A stretch of DNA of 64,000 nt, from positions 124,001-188,000 of the forward strand of contig JBBQJW010000002.1 in assembly GCA_038326325.1 (NCBI GenBank), given 5' to 3'. Positions 1 to 8,282 of the stretch are shown piece after piece. The notes under the pieces are model-generated. The model did no database searches and was not told where the DNA came from. It saw only the letters and a list, made by a program, of their open reading frames with translations. A program made the translations under genes and the position numbers. This DNA comes from UBA10324 sp038326325. GTDB taxonomy: Bacteria; Bacteroidota; Bacteroidia; Chitinophagales; UBA10324. Each line of letters starts with the position of its first letter. Position 1 is the stretch's first letter.

Positions 1-440
1 GTGTTGCTTGGGTCGTTGTATTGGTTGTAGTCATCCGACCATGAATTGTTTAATAAATCATCTTCGTTTACATCCACCGAAAAATAATCGCTCGCAGTTT
101 CAATTTGATTTTCTATAATCTGAAGTTTGTAGTCACCATCTTCCCCCCAAAGCAAATCGGTTTTATAATCAGTTGAGCTCTGGTTCTTTTCCAACTTTAT
201 CCACTTCACAGGTTGATATAACGAATCTGTCTTTTGCGAAACAATAAGAACAGGATTTGAATCTGCTTTATCACTTTTAAAAATCACCGCATTATAGCCG
301 CAGTAATTATTAAATTTCAGGGTGTGGTTCGCGCCCGATTTTGAAGCGTTACCTAAAATAATATTCTGAGCATAAGAAGTCAGACATTGCGATAGCAGAA
401 TCCCTATAAAAAATAAACTGAATTTTGTTCCTGTTTTCAA
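1..440 (-). CDS. Secreted protein, 3' part cut off by the window edge
   Basis: The minus strand is open from a TTG codon at 440-438 to the window edge, about 146 codons. Its first residues form a signal peptide (basic start, hydrophobic FSLFFIGILLS core, SYAQ cleavage region). An in-frame TAA lies five codons upstream of the TTG and there is no ATG between them, so TTG is the only reasonable start. The rest is acidic with no motif I recognise (it includes WIKLEK and DDYNQYNDPSN). It is probably periplasmic or surface exposed. Function unknown. Confidence 0.6.
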   Translation of the reverse strand, partial: MKTGTKFSLFFIGILLSQCLTSYAQNIILGNASKSGANHTLKFNNYCGYNAVIFKSDKADSNPVLIVSQKTDSLYQPVKWIKLEKNQSSTDYKTDLLWGEDGDYKLQIIENQIETASDYFSVDVNEDDLLNNSWSDDYNQYNDPSN

Positions 441-579
441 CGGCGATAAAAGTAATTAGGTAAAGCAATAATTATAATCGAGTAATTCAACAATTTATAG
501 TGTAAAAATAATTCCCCATTCGTGCTAAAGGTCGTTTTGATTTACACTTCATGAATTGCCGAATAAAGCAATACTTTAA

Positions 580-2352
580 ATGAAAAAACATTTTCAACTT
601 CTAACTGAGTTAATTGTGATTTATTCTCTTTTGTTTTCATCGTGTAACAGTTCGAAGAATTTGTATCCGCAAAATGAGGCATTCGAAAATTTTAAAAAAT
701 TATTTATAGAATCAATCTGGAAAAATAATCCTGACTGGGCGCTCGCTCTGGGAAATCATGAATATGAAGATGTGTTGGAAATTCCGTCGAAAGAAAACCG
801 CACTAAGAAATTAGAAATTTACAAATCGCTTTCCGACAGTTTGAAAAAGTATGACTGGAAAAAAATTACTCCAGAAAACTCAGTTGATGCGCGATTGATG
901 ATAAATTATCTGGAAGAATATAACTGGAGCTGTTATGAATTTAAAAGTTTTGAATGGAATCCATCGGAGTACAATGTGGGCGAAGGTTTCGATTTGATTC
1001 TCGGAAATTCAAAATCTTCATTGGAGAAAAGATTAACAGCAATAAACGAACGATTGAAATATGTTCCTGAATATTACATCGCAGCAAAAACAAATATCAG
1101 CAAGCCAACGAAGGAACACACTGAGTTAGGCATTTTACAGAATCAGGGTTCGCTGGAGATTTTTGAAAAAATTATTCCGGATAGTATTAATGCAAGCAAG
1201 ATCAATGATGAACTGAAAGCTGAATTAAATAAGCATTTGACTCAGGCAGTTTCAAGTATGAAGGAATACATTTCGTATCTAACCGATTTGAAAAAACATA
1301 TTGATAAGGATTCAACGCTCACTCGTTCGTTCCGCATTGGTAAAGTTTTGTACGATAAAAAATTCCGTTACGAAATGCAAAGTAGTTTTTCGGTTGACGA
1401 AATTTTTCAGAAAGCACAAGACCATAAAAAAGAGATTCATGAAAATATGATGAGTCTCACAAAAGAATTGTGGTCGAAATATTTTGGAACTGAGCCCATG
1501 CCTGAAGGTTTGGCCGCAGTGAAAAAAATGATTGACACATTAAGTGTTCAGCACTGCGCTCCTGATTCTTTTATTGCAACAATTAAAAAACAAATGCCGG
1601 AACTCGTGGCATTTATAAAAGAAAAAAATCTGCTTACACTCGATTCAACCAAACCGTTACAGGTGCGCGAAACTCCTATGTATATGCGCGGCGGTGGGGC
1701 AGGAGCAAGCATTAACGCTCCAGGGCCTTACGATAAATTTGCAAGCACATTTTATAATGTTACACCTCTTGATGGTTACAGTGCCGAAGAAGCAGAAAGT
1801 TATTTGCGCGAATACAACAACTGGATTTTACAAATATTAAATATTCATGAAGCGATGCCCGGGCATTACGCGCAATTGGTTTATTCAAACAAAGTAGATG
1901 ATTTAATAAAATCAATTTTTCAGAACAACACCATGATTGAGGGGTGGGCAGTTTATGGTGAGCGCATTATGCTGGAAGAAGGTTACGGAAATAACTCACC
2001 CGAAATGTGGCTCATGTATTACAAGTGGCATTTGCGTTCAACACTAAACACCATTCTCGATTACAGTATTCAGTGTTTGAATATGAGCAAGCAGGATGCA
2101 ATTAAGTTGATGACCGATGAGGGTTTTCAAACAGAAGCCGAAGCACAGGGAAAATGGCGCAGAGCAACTTTAACGCAAACACAACTGTGCTGTTACTTCA
2201 CCGGCTATACCGAAATTTATGCTTTGCGCGAAGACCAGAAAATAACATTAGGCAACGATTTTTCATTAAAGAAATTCAACGAAAAATTTTTGAGCTATGG
2301 AAGTGTGCCTGTAAAATATATCTGGGAGATGATGAAGGTGGGGCAGAAATAA
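580..2352 (+). CDS. DUF885 family zinc metallopeptidase, lipoprotein
   Basis: The 590-residue product starts with a lipoprotein signal (lipobox LFSSC, lipidated Cys22), so it should be anchored to the outer or inner membrane facing the periplasm. The DUF885 signature HEAMPGH lies at about residues 423-429, and its two histidines and glutamate resemble a gluzincin HExxH-like zinc site; EGWAVYGE at about 454-461 supplies a downstream glutamate. DUF885 proteins are full length at about 550-600 residues, so this copy is intact. Substrate unknown, probably peptides. It stands alone, convergent with msrA. Confidence 0.85.
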   Translation: MKKHFQLLTELIVIYSLLFSSCNSSKNLYPQNEAFENFKKLFIESIWKNNPDWALALGNHEYEDVLEIPSKENRTKKLEIYKSLSDSLKKYDWKKITPENSVDARLMINYLEEYNWSCYEFKSFEWNPSEYNVGEGFDLILGNSKSSLEKRLTAINERLKYVPEYYIAAKTNISKPTKEHTELGILQNQGSLEIFEKIIPDSINASKINDELKAELNKHLTQAVSSMKEYISYLTDLKKHIDKDSTLTRSFRIGKVLYDKKFRYEMQSSFSVDEIFQKAQDHKKEIHENMMSLTKELWSKYFGTEPMPEGLAAVKKMIDTLSVQHCAPDSFIATIKKQMPELVAFIKEKNLLTLDSTKPLQVRETPMYMRGGGAGASINAPGPYDKFASTFYNVTPLDGYSAEEAESYLREYNNWILQILNIHEAMPGHYAQLVYSNKVDDLIKSIFQNNTMIEGWAVYGERIMLEEGYGNNSPEMWLMYYKWHLRSTLNTILDYSIQCLNMSKQDAIKLMTDEGFQTEAEAQGKWRRATLTQTQLCCYFTGYTEIYALREDQKITLGNDFSLKKFNEKFLSYGSVPVKYIWEMMKVGQK

Positions 2353-2387
2353 ACTGTTGTAGTAAATTATTTCAAAAAAAGTTTCCA

Positions 2388-3059
2388 TTACCGCTTCAAC
2401 TTACCATCAAAAACTTTTTTAAATTTCTCAAGCTTAGGCGCAATCACAATCTGACAATAAGAAGCACTACCGTTTTTGTTGTAATAATCCTGATGATAAT
2501 CTTCGGCTTTATAAAAAGCAGTGAACTGAGAAATCTCAGTAACAATAGGAGAGGTGAAAGCACCTGAAGCATCCAAATCTTTTTTATACTTCTCAGCTAA
2601 TTGCTTCTGATAATCGCTGTGATAAAAAACTACTGAGCGATACTGAGTTCCTTCATCAGCACCTTGTCGGTTTAAAGTTGTCGGGTCGTGAGCAAGCCAG
2701 AAGGCATGTAACAGTTCATCGAAACTTACTATTGAAGGATTGTAAACTACCTGCACCACCTCAGCATGTCCTGTTAACCCACTACATACTTCGCGATAAG
2801 TTGGTTTTGATATTCCCCCGCCTGCATAACCCGATGTAACAGATTCAACTCCCTCCAATTCTAAAAAGATAGCTTCGCTGCACCAGAAACATCCCATACC
2901 GAAAGTGGCCGTATCGTGTGTGGCATTCGGATTTTTTAAATCGGACTGAAAGGAAACTTTTTCGTTCATAGCGTTTGTGTTTGTCTCGTTTTTTTGCGCA
3001 GTTGAAATCTGCGTGATACTTAAAAGTGAAAGTAAGATTTTGCTGAATTTGTTTAGCAT
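2388..3059 (-). CDS. msrA: Peptide-methionine (S)-S-oxide reductase MsrA, exported
   Basis: MsrA reduces methionine-(S)-sulfoxide in oxidised proteins. The family signature GMGCFWCSEAIF carries the catalytic cysteine, about residue 57 from the start used here. The remaining family blocks are present (SGYAGG, YREVCSGLTGHAEVVQV, FWLAHDPTTLNRQGADEGTQYRS). An N-terminal hydrophobic signal ending in STAQ indicates export, so this is a periplasmic repair enzyme. A second ATG at 3080 would add seven residues, but the ATG at 3059 gives a more normal signal peptide. Convergent with the DUF885 gene, 35 bp apart. Confidence 0.93.
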   Translation of the reverse strand: MLNKFSKILLSLLSITQISTAQKNETNTNAMNEKVSFQSDLKNPNATHDTATFGMGCFWCSEAIFLELEGVESVTSGYAGGGISKPTYREVCSGLTGHAEVVQVVYNPSIVSFDELLHAFWLAHDPTTLNRQGADEGTQYRSVVFYHSDYQKQLAEKYKKDLDASGAFTSPIVTEISQFTAFYKAEDYHQDYYNKNGSASYCQIVIAPKLEKFKKVFDGKLKR

Positions 3060-3122
3060 GATTTGTTTTAATGTGAACATTTAAAGTACGAGAATGTTCA
3101 ATCAACAGATTTTTTATACAAA

Positions 3123-3872
3123 TTATTTTTTCACAGAAAGAGCGGCACAAATAATACCAGTGGCAACGGCCGCATTCAGCGATTCAGCTTTTCCGAAGCG
3201 AGGTATTGAAATGGAGCCAGAGCACAATGCTTTCACTTCATCTGTAACCCCCTTGCCTTCACTTCCAATTACAATCATTGCATTTTCTTTTACTGCTGAA
3301 TTGTAAATGGTGGCTTCGCTTTCCATCATTGTTAAAATTTTTGGTAATGAAGATTCTTTCAGCACTTCAATAATGTTCCACTCAAAAATTTTCACCCGCG
3401 CAACAGAACCCATTGATGCTTGTACGACCTTTGGGTTATACGCATCTACGCAATTTTCAGAACAGAAAATAGTTTCGATTCCAAACCAATCGGCTATACG
3501 AAGGATGGTTCCCATATTTCCAGGGTCTTGTATTCCATCTAAAACAAGGTGCAAACCTTTTGTGATTTTACTGATGTCAATTTCATTTTCAGGAATGTGA
3601 ACCAAAGCAAGAACTGTTGGTGGTGTTTGCATTTCCGAAACTTTTTTCATTTCATGGTCAAGCACAACAACCAAATGTTCTTCGGGCACTTTGCCCATTA
3701 TCATTCCTTTGTTTTTCAAGCCATCTGTAAAAAGAATTTTATCAATTGTTAATGAAGAGTTTAAAATTTCACCCACCACTTTTTCGCCTTCGGCAATAAA
3801 AGTGTGTTGCTCTTCTCGGTACTTTTTCACTCTAAGTGAATTAATGTATTTTTCAAGCGGTTTTGAAAACAT
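3123..3872 (-). CDS. SpoU/TrmH-family RNA 2'-O-methyltransferase
   Basis: A 249-residue SPOUT methyltransferase with an N-terminal substrate-binding domain (SpoU_sub_bind, about 5-85) and a C-terminal knot domain. The three SpoU motifs are visible: NMGTILRIADWFG (119-131), IVIGSEGKGV (199-208) and SIPRFGKAESLNAAVATGI (221-239). The family methylates ribose 2'-O of rRNA or tRNA with SAM; the exact nucleotide cannot be told, though the layout resembles 23S rRNA RlmB-like enzymes. Its start codon is 2 bp from the TamL ATG on the other strand, so the two genes share one very short divergent control region. Confidence 0.88.
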   Translation of the reverse strand: MFSKPLEKYINSLRVKKYREEQHTFIAEGEKVVGEILNSSLTIDKILFTDGLKNKGMIMGKVPEEHLVVVLDHEMKKVSEMQTPPTVLALVHIPENEIDISKITKGLHLVLDGIQDPGNMGTILRIADWFGIETIFCSENCVDAYNPKVVQASMGSVARVKIFEWNIIEVLKESSLPKILTMMESEATIYNSAVKENAMIVIGSEGKGVTDEVKALCSGSISIPRFGKAESLNAAVATGIICAALSVKK

Positions 3873-3874
3873 TC

Positions 3875-6202
3875 ATGCAGATTTACGGGGCAAGTATAGC
3901 TATCATTTTTTCGGCAATTATTTCAGTGGCGTTTACATCTTGCATTTCCACACGCAATATTCCAAAAGGAAAATATTTATTGAACACCAACAAAATTGTA
4001 TTGAACGATAAAGTTGATTGGAAAAAAATTAAGAAGAACATTGAAAACAATAATTCACTTTCCACTTCTCTCTTATTATTTGCGAAACAAAAGCCCAATA
4101 AAACCACTCTCGGAATTTTTAAAATCAACCTCTGGTTTTATAATATTTTCAAAACAAAAAAAATGAAGGGAAGAAGTTACTGGATAATCACTCATATTGG
4201 AGAAGCGCCTGTGATTTATGATTCGCTGATGATGAATTATTCTGCCAACCTGATGCAAGATTATCTGCACACCAAAGGTTACATGAAAGCAACTGTTACA
4301 TCACACTACAAAACCTACGGAAGAAAAGTAACTGCTTATTATGAAGTTCGTGCCGATACACTTTTTACAATTGATACAATTGAATATGTTAGGGGGAAAC
4401 AACCTGTTACAGCATTGATGATTGAGTCATCGAAAAATACAGTGCTGAAAAAGGGTGCGCCATTCGATGTTGAGAAAATGGATGAAGAGCGAAAGCGAAT
4501 TCAAAAAGATTTACAGAATCAGGGACTGTATCGCTTCAACGCAAACGAAATTTATTTTGAATACGACACAACAGGATTAAATCATGCAGCACATCTGTGG
4601 GTGAAGATTGATGAGAACGACAGTTCAGCCACACAGCGGGTTTATAAAATCAGAAGTGTTTTTATCAATCAGTCTTACGACCCGTTGGTAAACGAGAGTG
4701 TAACACCACCCGATACTATTCAATTTCAGAATCTGGATTTTGTTTCTGAAAAAAATTATCTGAGTCCGAAGAGATTGTACGGAGTTGTTTTTATTTCGCC
4801 TGGAGAAAATTATTCGTTGAAGAAAAACGATTTCACCATTCATCGCATTGCAGATTTAGGAACTTATAAATTTATAAGCGTGCAATACAATCAGGTTGCA
4901 AAAGATTCGTTGGATTGTTTTATAAAATTAACTCCATACAAGTACAACAACTTTTCCATTGAGCCGAAAGCATCAGACATAGAAAATAATTTCGGCAGTT
5001 CACTTTCGCTTACTTACTTAAATAGAAACCTGACCAGGGATGCTACGCGACTTTCCTTGAATGCTATGGGCGGTGTTGAAATTCCTGTTGTGAAAATTGA
5101 CAGCTTGTTATTCAACGCAAGTGGTGGAATAAATTTCACCATTCCACGAATTTTATTTCCTGTGCTGAACAAAAAAGTTTCGAGATACTCAGAACAAAAA
5201 ACAATTATCTCATTTAACACGAGTGCGTTATTTCTGAGTGGAGTTTATTCTTTATACAATCAGAATTTTAATTTGAGTTATGATTTTCGTGAGCCGGTTG
5301 AACAATTGAAACGACATCAACCAGGAATTTCGCTCACCTATACACGGCCAATCATTAAAAGCGATTCGTTTCGTGCGCGATTGAATTCTGATTTTTTATT
5401 GAGTCAAACTTTTTCTGACCAACTAATTACTGGTTGCAATTATGCTTTCACATATTCAACGCAGGATGTAAATAAGTTAAAGAATTTTTTCGTGATGCGA
5501 CCGGCATTTGAATTAGCAGGAGGAATTTTGTGGTTCACAAATAATGCAACGCACTTAATTAAATTTCAACAAAACACAAATGGGCAATCGCTTATTTTCA
5601 ATGTTCCGTACAGCAATTTTGTTCGGTTTGAATTTGATTATAAATATTACTGGCTGTTCAGTAGGCAAAAAAATCTTGTCGCGCATTATTTTATGGGAGT
5701 TGGTCAGCCGTTTTCAAACTCAAATGTGTTGCCCTATATCAGGCAGTTTTCTGTTGGTGGCCCGAATGATATTCGTGCCTGGCGTGTGCGCTCACTTGGT
5801 CCTGGTTCTTCTAATACTCAACAAACACTAAATGGATTTTATAATCAGACGGGTGATGTAAAACTCGAAGCAAATCTTGAATATCGTTTTCACATTATCG
5901 GAGTTTTGCGTGGAGCTTTTTTTACTGACGCAGGAAATGTTTGGATGGTGAAATACAATATTGATAATCCGGGTGCGAATTTTAATTGGGGAAGGTTTTA
6001 TAAAGAAATTGCAGTCGGAACAGGAGCGGGGCTGCGATTGGATTTCAGTTATTTTATTTTTCGTGGCGATGTGGGAATTCCGCTTCGCAATCCTTCGCTT
6101 GATGAAAATCAAAGATGGGTGATTAATAAAATTGATTTCGGGAATCGCGACTGGCGAAAAAATAACCTGATTTTAAATATTGCAATCGGTTATCCTTTCT
6201 GA
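3875..6202 (+). CDS. tamL: TamL: lipoprotein TamA/BamA-family outer-membrane assembly factor
   Basis: A 775-residue Omp85-superfamily protein. A lipobox (AFTSC, Cys23 from the ATG) replaces the normal signal peptide; this is the Bacteroidota TamA variant called TamL. The N-terminal third contains POTRA-like segments, and the C-terminal half is a 16-strand barrel with the D15/bacterial surface antigen pattern, including QFSVGGPNDIRAWRVRSLGPG and ending in NIAIGYPF with a terminal aromatic residue. It should insert outer-membrane proteins together with TamB. A TTG at 3863 could add four residues and would overlap the methyltransferase gene. TamL next to a SpoU methyltransferase is, from memory, a common Bacteroidota arrangement. 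Confidence 0.88.
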   Translation: MQIYGASIAIIFSAIISVAFTSCISTRNIPKGKYLLNTNKIVLNDKVDWKKIKKNIENNNSLSTSLLLFAKQKPNKTTLGIFKINLWFYNIFKTKKMKGRSYWIITHIGEAPVIYDSLMMNYSANLMQDYLHTKGYMKATVTSHYKTYGRKVTAYYEVRADTLFTIDTIEYVRGKQPVTALMIESSKNTVLKKGAPFDVEKMDEERKRIQKDLQNQGLYRFNANEIYFEYDTTGLNHAAHLWVKIDENDSSATQRVYKIRSVFINQSYDPLVNESVTPPDTIQFQNLDFVSEKNYLSPKRLYGVVFISPGENYSLKKNDFTIHRIADLGTYKFISVQYNQVAKDSLDCFIKLTPYKYNNFSIEPKASDIENNFGSSLSLTYLNRNLTRDATRLSLNAMGGVEIPVVKIDSLLFNASGGINFTIPRILFPVLNKKVSRYSEQKTIISFNTSALFLSGVYSLYNQNFNLSYDFREPVEQLKRHQPGISLTYTRPIIKSDSFRARLNSDFLLSQTFSDQLITGCNYAFTYSTQDVNKLKNFFVMRPAFELAGGILWFTNNATHLIKFQQNTNGQSLIFNVPYSNFVRFEFDYKYYWLFSRQKNLVAHYFMGVGQPFSNSNVLPYIRQFSVGGPNDIRAWRVRSLGPGSSNTQQTLNGFYNQTGDVKLEANLEYRFHIIGVLRGAFFTDAGNVWMVKYNIDNPGANFNWGRFYKEIAVGTGAGLRLDFSYFIFRGDVGIPLRNPSLDENQRWVINKIDFGNRDWRKNNLILNIAIGYPF

Positions 6203-6229
6203 TTTTTCTGTTGGTGTAACAGTTAGAAA

Positions 6230-6871
6230 TTATTTCTTTCGCTGCTTAATAACTTTAAGAATTACCGGAGTTGTAATCCCAATCACCATCGCAATAATTA
6301 TATAACCTAAATTATTTTGAACGAAGGGAATGGTACCGAGAAAATATCCTGCACCTGCAATCGGGAGTACCCAAAGAATTGCCCCAAAAGAACTGTAAAA
6401 GAAAAATCGCTTAAAAGGCAAATCAATTACACCTGCGATAATGGGGGCGAAGGTTCGTATGATGGGCAGAAATCGCCCGAGCACCAATGCCATTCCGCCA
6501 TATCTGCCGTAAAAATTTTCCGCCGTTGTTATATATTCCTTTCTGAAAAAAATAGTATCACGCCGCTTCATTAATAAACTTCCCGTTCGCTTGCCAAACC
6601 AGTAACCGATAATGTTTCCAAGGATAGCTGATGTAATCATAAGTGTTACAACAACAAACCAATTGTAAGGAAGCGCGTGAGTGGCAGTTAAGACTCCCGC
6701 AGTAAAAACCAGCGAATCGCCTGGAAAGAAAAAGCAAAAGAATAAACCTGTTTCAGCAAAAATTATCAGACACAGAATAGTCAGCCCACCATAACGAATC
6801 ACATCTTCGGGATTGAAGATGGAACCCGGATCACTTTGAACCTGCTGTATGAATTGCCGTATCTCGTCCAT
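6230..6871 (-). CDS. DedA family membrane protein
   Basis: A 213-residue integral membrane protein of the DedA/SNARE-associated (VTT) family. Visible family features: FFFPGDSLVFTAGVL, GNIIGYWFGKRTG and GRFLPIIRTFAPIIAG, carrying the conserved Gly-Arg-Phe-x-Pro and Arg-Thr residues. Four to five membrane segments are evident. Members act as lipid transporters or scramblases (undecaprenyl phosphate or phosphatidylethanolamine recycling) and support envelope and proton homeostasis. Convergent with tamL, with a CTGTTACA-type word between the two stop codons (6215-6222). Confidence 0.9.
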   Translation of the reverse strand: MDEIRQFIQQVQSDPGSIFNPEDVIRYGGLTILCLIIFAETGLFFCFFFPGDSLVFTAGVLTATHALPYNWFVVVTLMITSAILGNIIGYWFGKRTGSLLMKRRDTIFFRKEYITTAENFYGRYGGMALVLGRFLPIIRTFAPIIAGVIDLPFKRFFFYSSFGAILWVLPIAGAGYFLGTIPFVQNNLGYIIIAMVIGITTPVILKVIKQRKK

Positions 6872-6973
6872 GTTTATCGGAAGGCAAAATAGGTTATAAG
6901 TTTAAATTGAAAATTAAATTGTAAGAATAGTTTAATGACGAAGAACCGAAAAATTTATTTCAGACTGTTACAG

Positions 6974-8014
6974 TTAATTATTTGAAATGATTTTTAATTC
7001 ATCAGTGCCTGATAAACTTGTTTCGCAATTTTTGTTTACGAAAGAAACCTGTGGTGATTTTATCCCCACATTTAATTTTTTTGAAGAAGTAAAAATTCTT
7101 GCCTCATCGCATAAATTTTCATCAACGAATTTTTGCAGAGTGATTGCACCACCTTCTACAATCACTGATTGAATATTTATTGAATGGAGATAGGAGAGAA
7201 GTTGCTGCAAAAAATTCTCATTAAAATCTAACTTGACAAACTGAAGATTTTTCTGCTCTTCATTTTTCAATGAATTGAAAATTATTGTTGGAATTGTTTT
7301 ATCAAACAAATGAAGGTTTTCAGGAAGAGAATGTTTGGAATCAATCACCAAGCGGATTGGATTATTTCCATTCCATAACCTGACATTCAATCGAGGATTA
7401 TCAGTAAGTGCAGTATTCTTCCCAACTAAAATTGCCTGTTCTTCACTTCGCCATTTGTGTAACAGTTGTTGCGATTGTTCACTACTGATTTGAGCTTTCA
7501 TTCCTGAAAGAGGTGCGATAAATCCATCTGCAGTTTCCGCCCATTTTAAAATAATGAATGGCCTTTTCTTTTCATGAAAAGTGAAAAATCGTTTGTTTAG
7601 TTTCCTTCCTTCTTCTGTTAAAATATTTTCAATTACTGCAACACCAGCATCTCTTAATTTTTTAATTCCGTTTCCTACAACAAGCGGATTCGGATCATTA
7701 TTGGAAATGAAAACTTTTTTAATGCCCTTTTTAATAATCAAATCGGCACAAGGTGGAGTTTTTCCAAAGTGAGAACACGGCTCAAGATTTACAAATAACT
7801 CTGATTGAGAAACTAATTCAGGAAAATTTTCTTCCGCATTTTTTATAGCATTGACTTCAGCATGAGCTTCTCCGAATTGATGATGGTATCCTTCGCCAAT
7901 AATTTTTCCATTATAGACGAGCACTGAACCGACCATGGGATTTGGTGCAACTTTTCCAAAACCCAATGCCGCAATTTTTAAGCAACGGTACATGAAAGCA
8001 TTATTCGTTTCCAT
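6974..8014 (-). CDS. ribD: RibD: bifunctional diaminohydroxyphosphoribosylaminopyrimidine deaminase / reductase
   Basis: Two consecutive steps of riboflavin synthesis. The N-terminal deaminase domain (about 1-145) has the zinc motif HAEVNAI (His51, Glu53) and PCSHFGKTPPCADLI (Cys80, Cys89). The C-terminal domain (about 150-346) is the RibD_C reductase (RPFIILKWAETADGFI, LVGKNTALTDNPRLNVR, VIVEGGAITLQKFV). 346 residues is normal. It stands alone, away from other rib genes. The word CTGTTACAG (6965-6973) abuts the stop codon. Confidence 0.95.
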   Translation of the reverse strand: METNNAFMYRCLKIAALGFGKVAPNPMVGSVLVYNGKIIGEGYHHQFGEAHAEVNAIKNAEENFPELVSQSELFVNLEPCSHFGKTPPCADLIIKKGIKKVFISNNDPNPLVVGNGIKKLRDAGVAVIENILTEEGRKLNKRFFTFHEKKRPFIILKWAETADGFIAPLSGMKAQISSEQSQQLLHKWRSEEQAILVGKNTALTDNPRLNVRLWNGNNPIRLVIDSKHSLPENLHLFDKTIPTIIFNSLKNEEQKNLQFVKLDFNENFLQQLLSYLHSINIQSVIVEGGAITLQKFVDENLCDEARIFTSSKKLNVGIKSPQVSFVNKNCETSLSGTDELKIISNN

Positions 8015-8057
8015 AACGCAACAAAACTATAAATGAATAGTAGGGATGCCTGATAAA

Positions 8058-8074
8058 CCTTAAATAATTTAAGG
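8058..8074. promoter_or_regulatory. 17-bp perfect palindrome in the giant-adhesin leader region
   Basis: CCTTAAAT-A-ATTTAAGG is a perfect inverted repeat with a one-base centre. It lies in the 268-bp region between ribD and the giant adhesin, 209 bp before the adhesin start. It could be an operator, but an AT-rich palindrome of this size can also arise by chance. I see nothing else distinctive in this intergenic region. Confidence 0.25.
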
Positions 8075-8282
8075 AATTTCTGAATTAGGCCCATCGTAAA
8101 AAGATTTTGAAATTGAAACCATTCAAATACCCGTTCAGCACAAAATTGTTCTCAACCGCGAACACTCACTTTACATTCGGGAAACATTGTGAATATGATT
8201 CGTAGAACATAGCGCATTTTCAGAAAAACAGTTGACATGAATAAACCTCTACAATCTAAATCCTTAAATAAACTTTATTCAG

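Noticed and set aside
2154..2567. 137-codon plus-strand frame overlapping the end of the DUF885 gene and the end of msrA
   Set aside because: It overlaps two well-supported genes in other frames and shows no family features.
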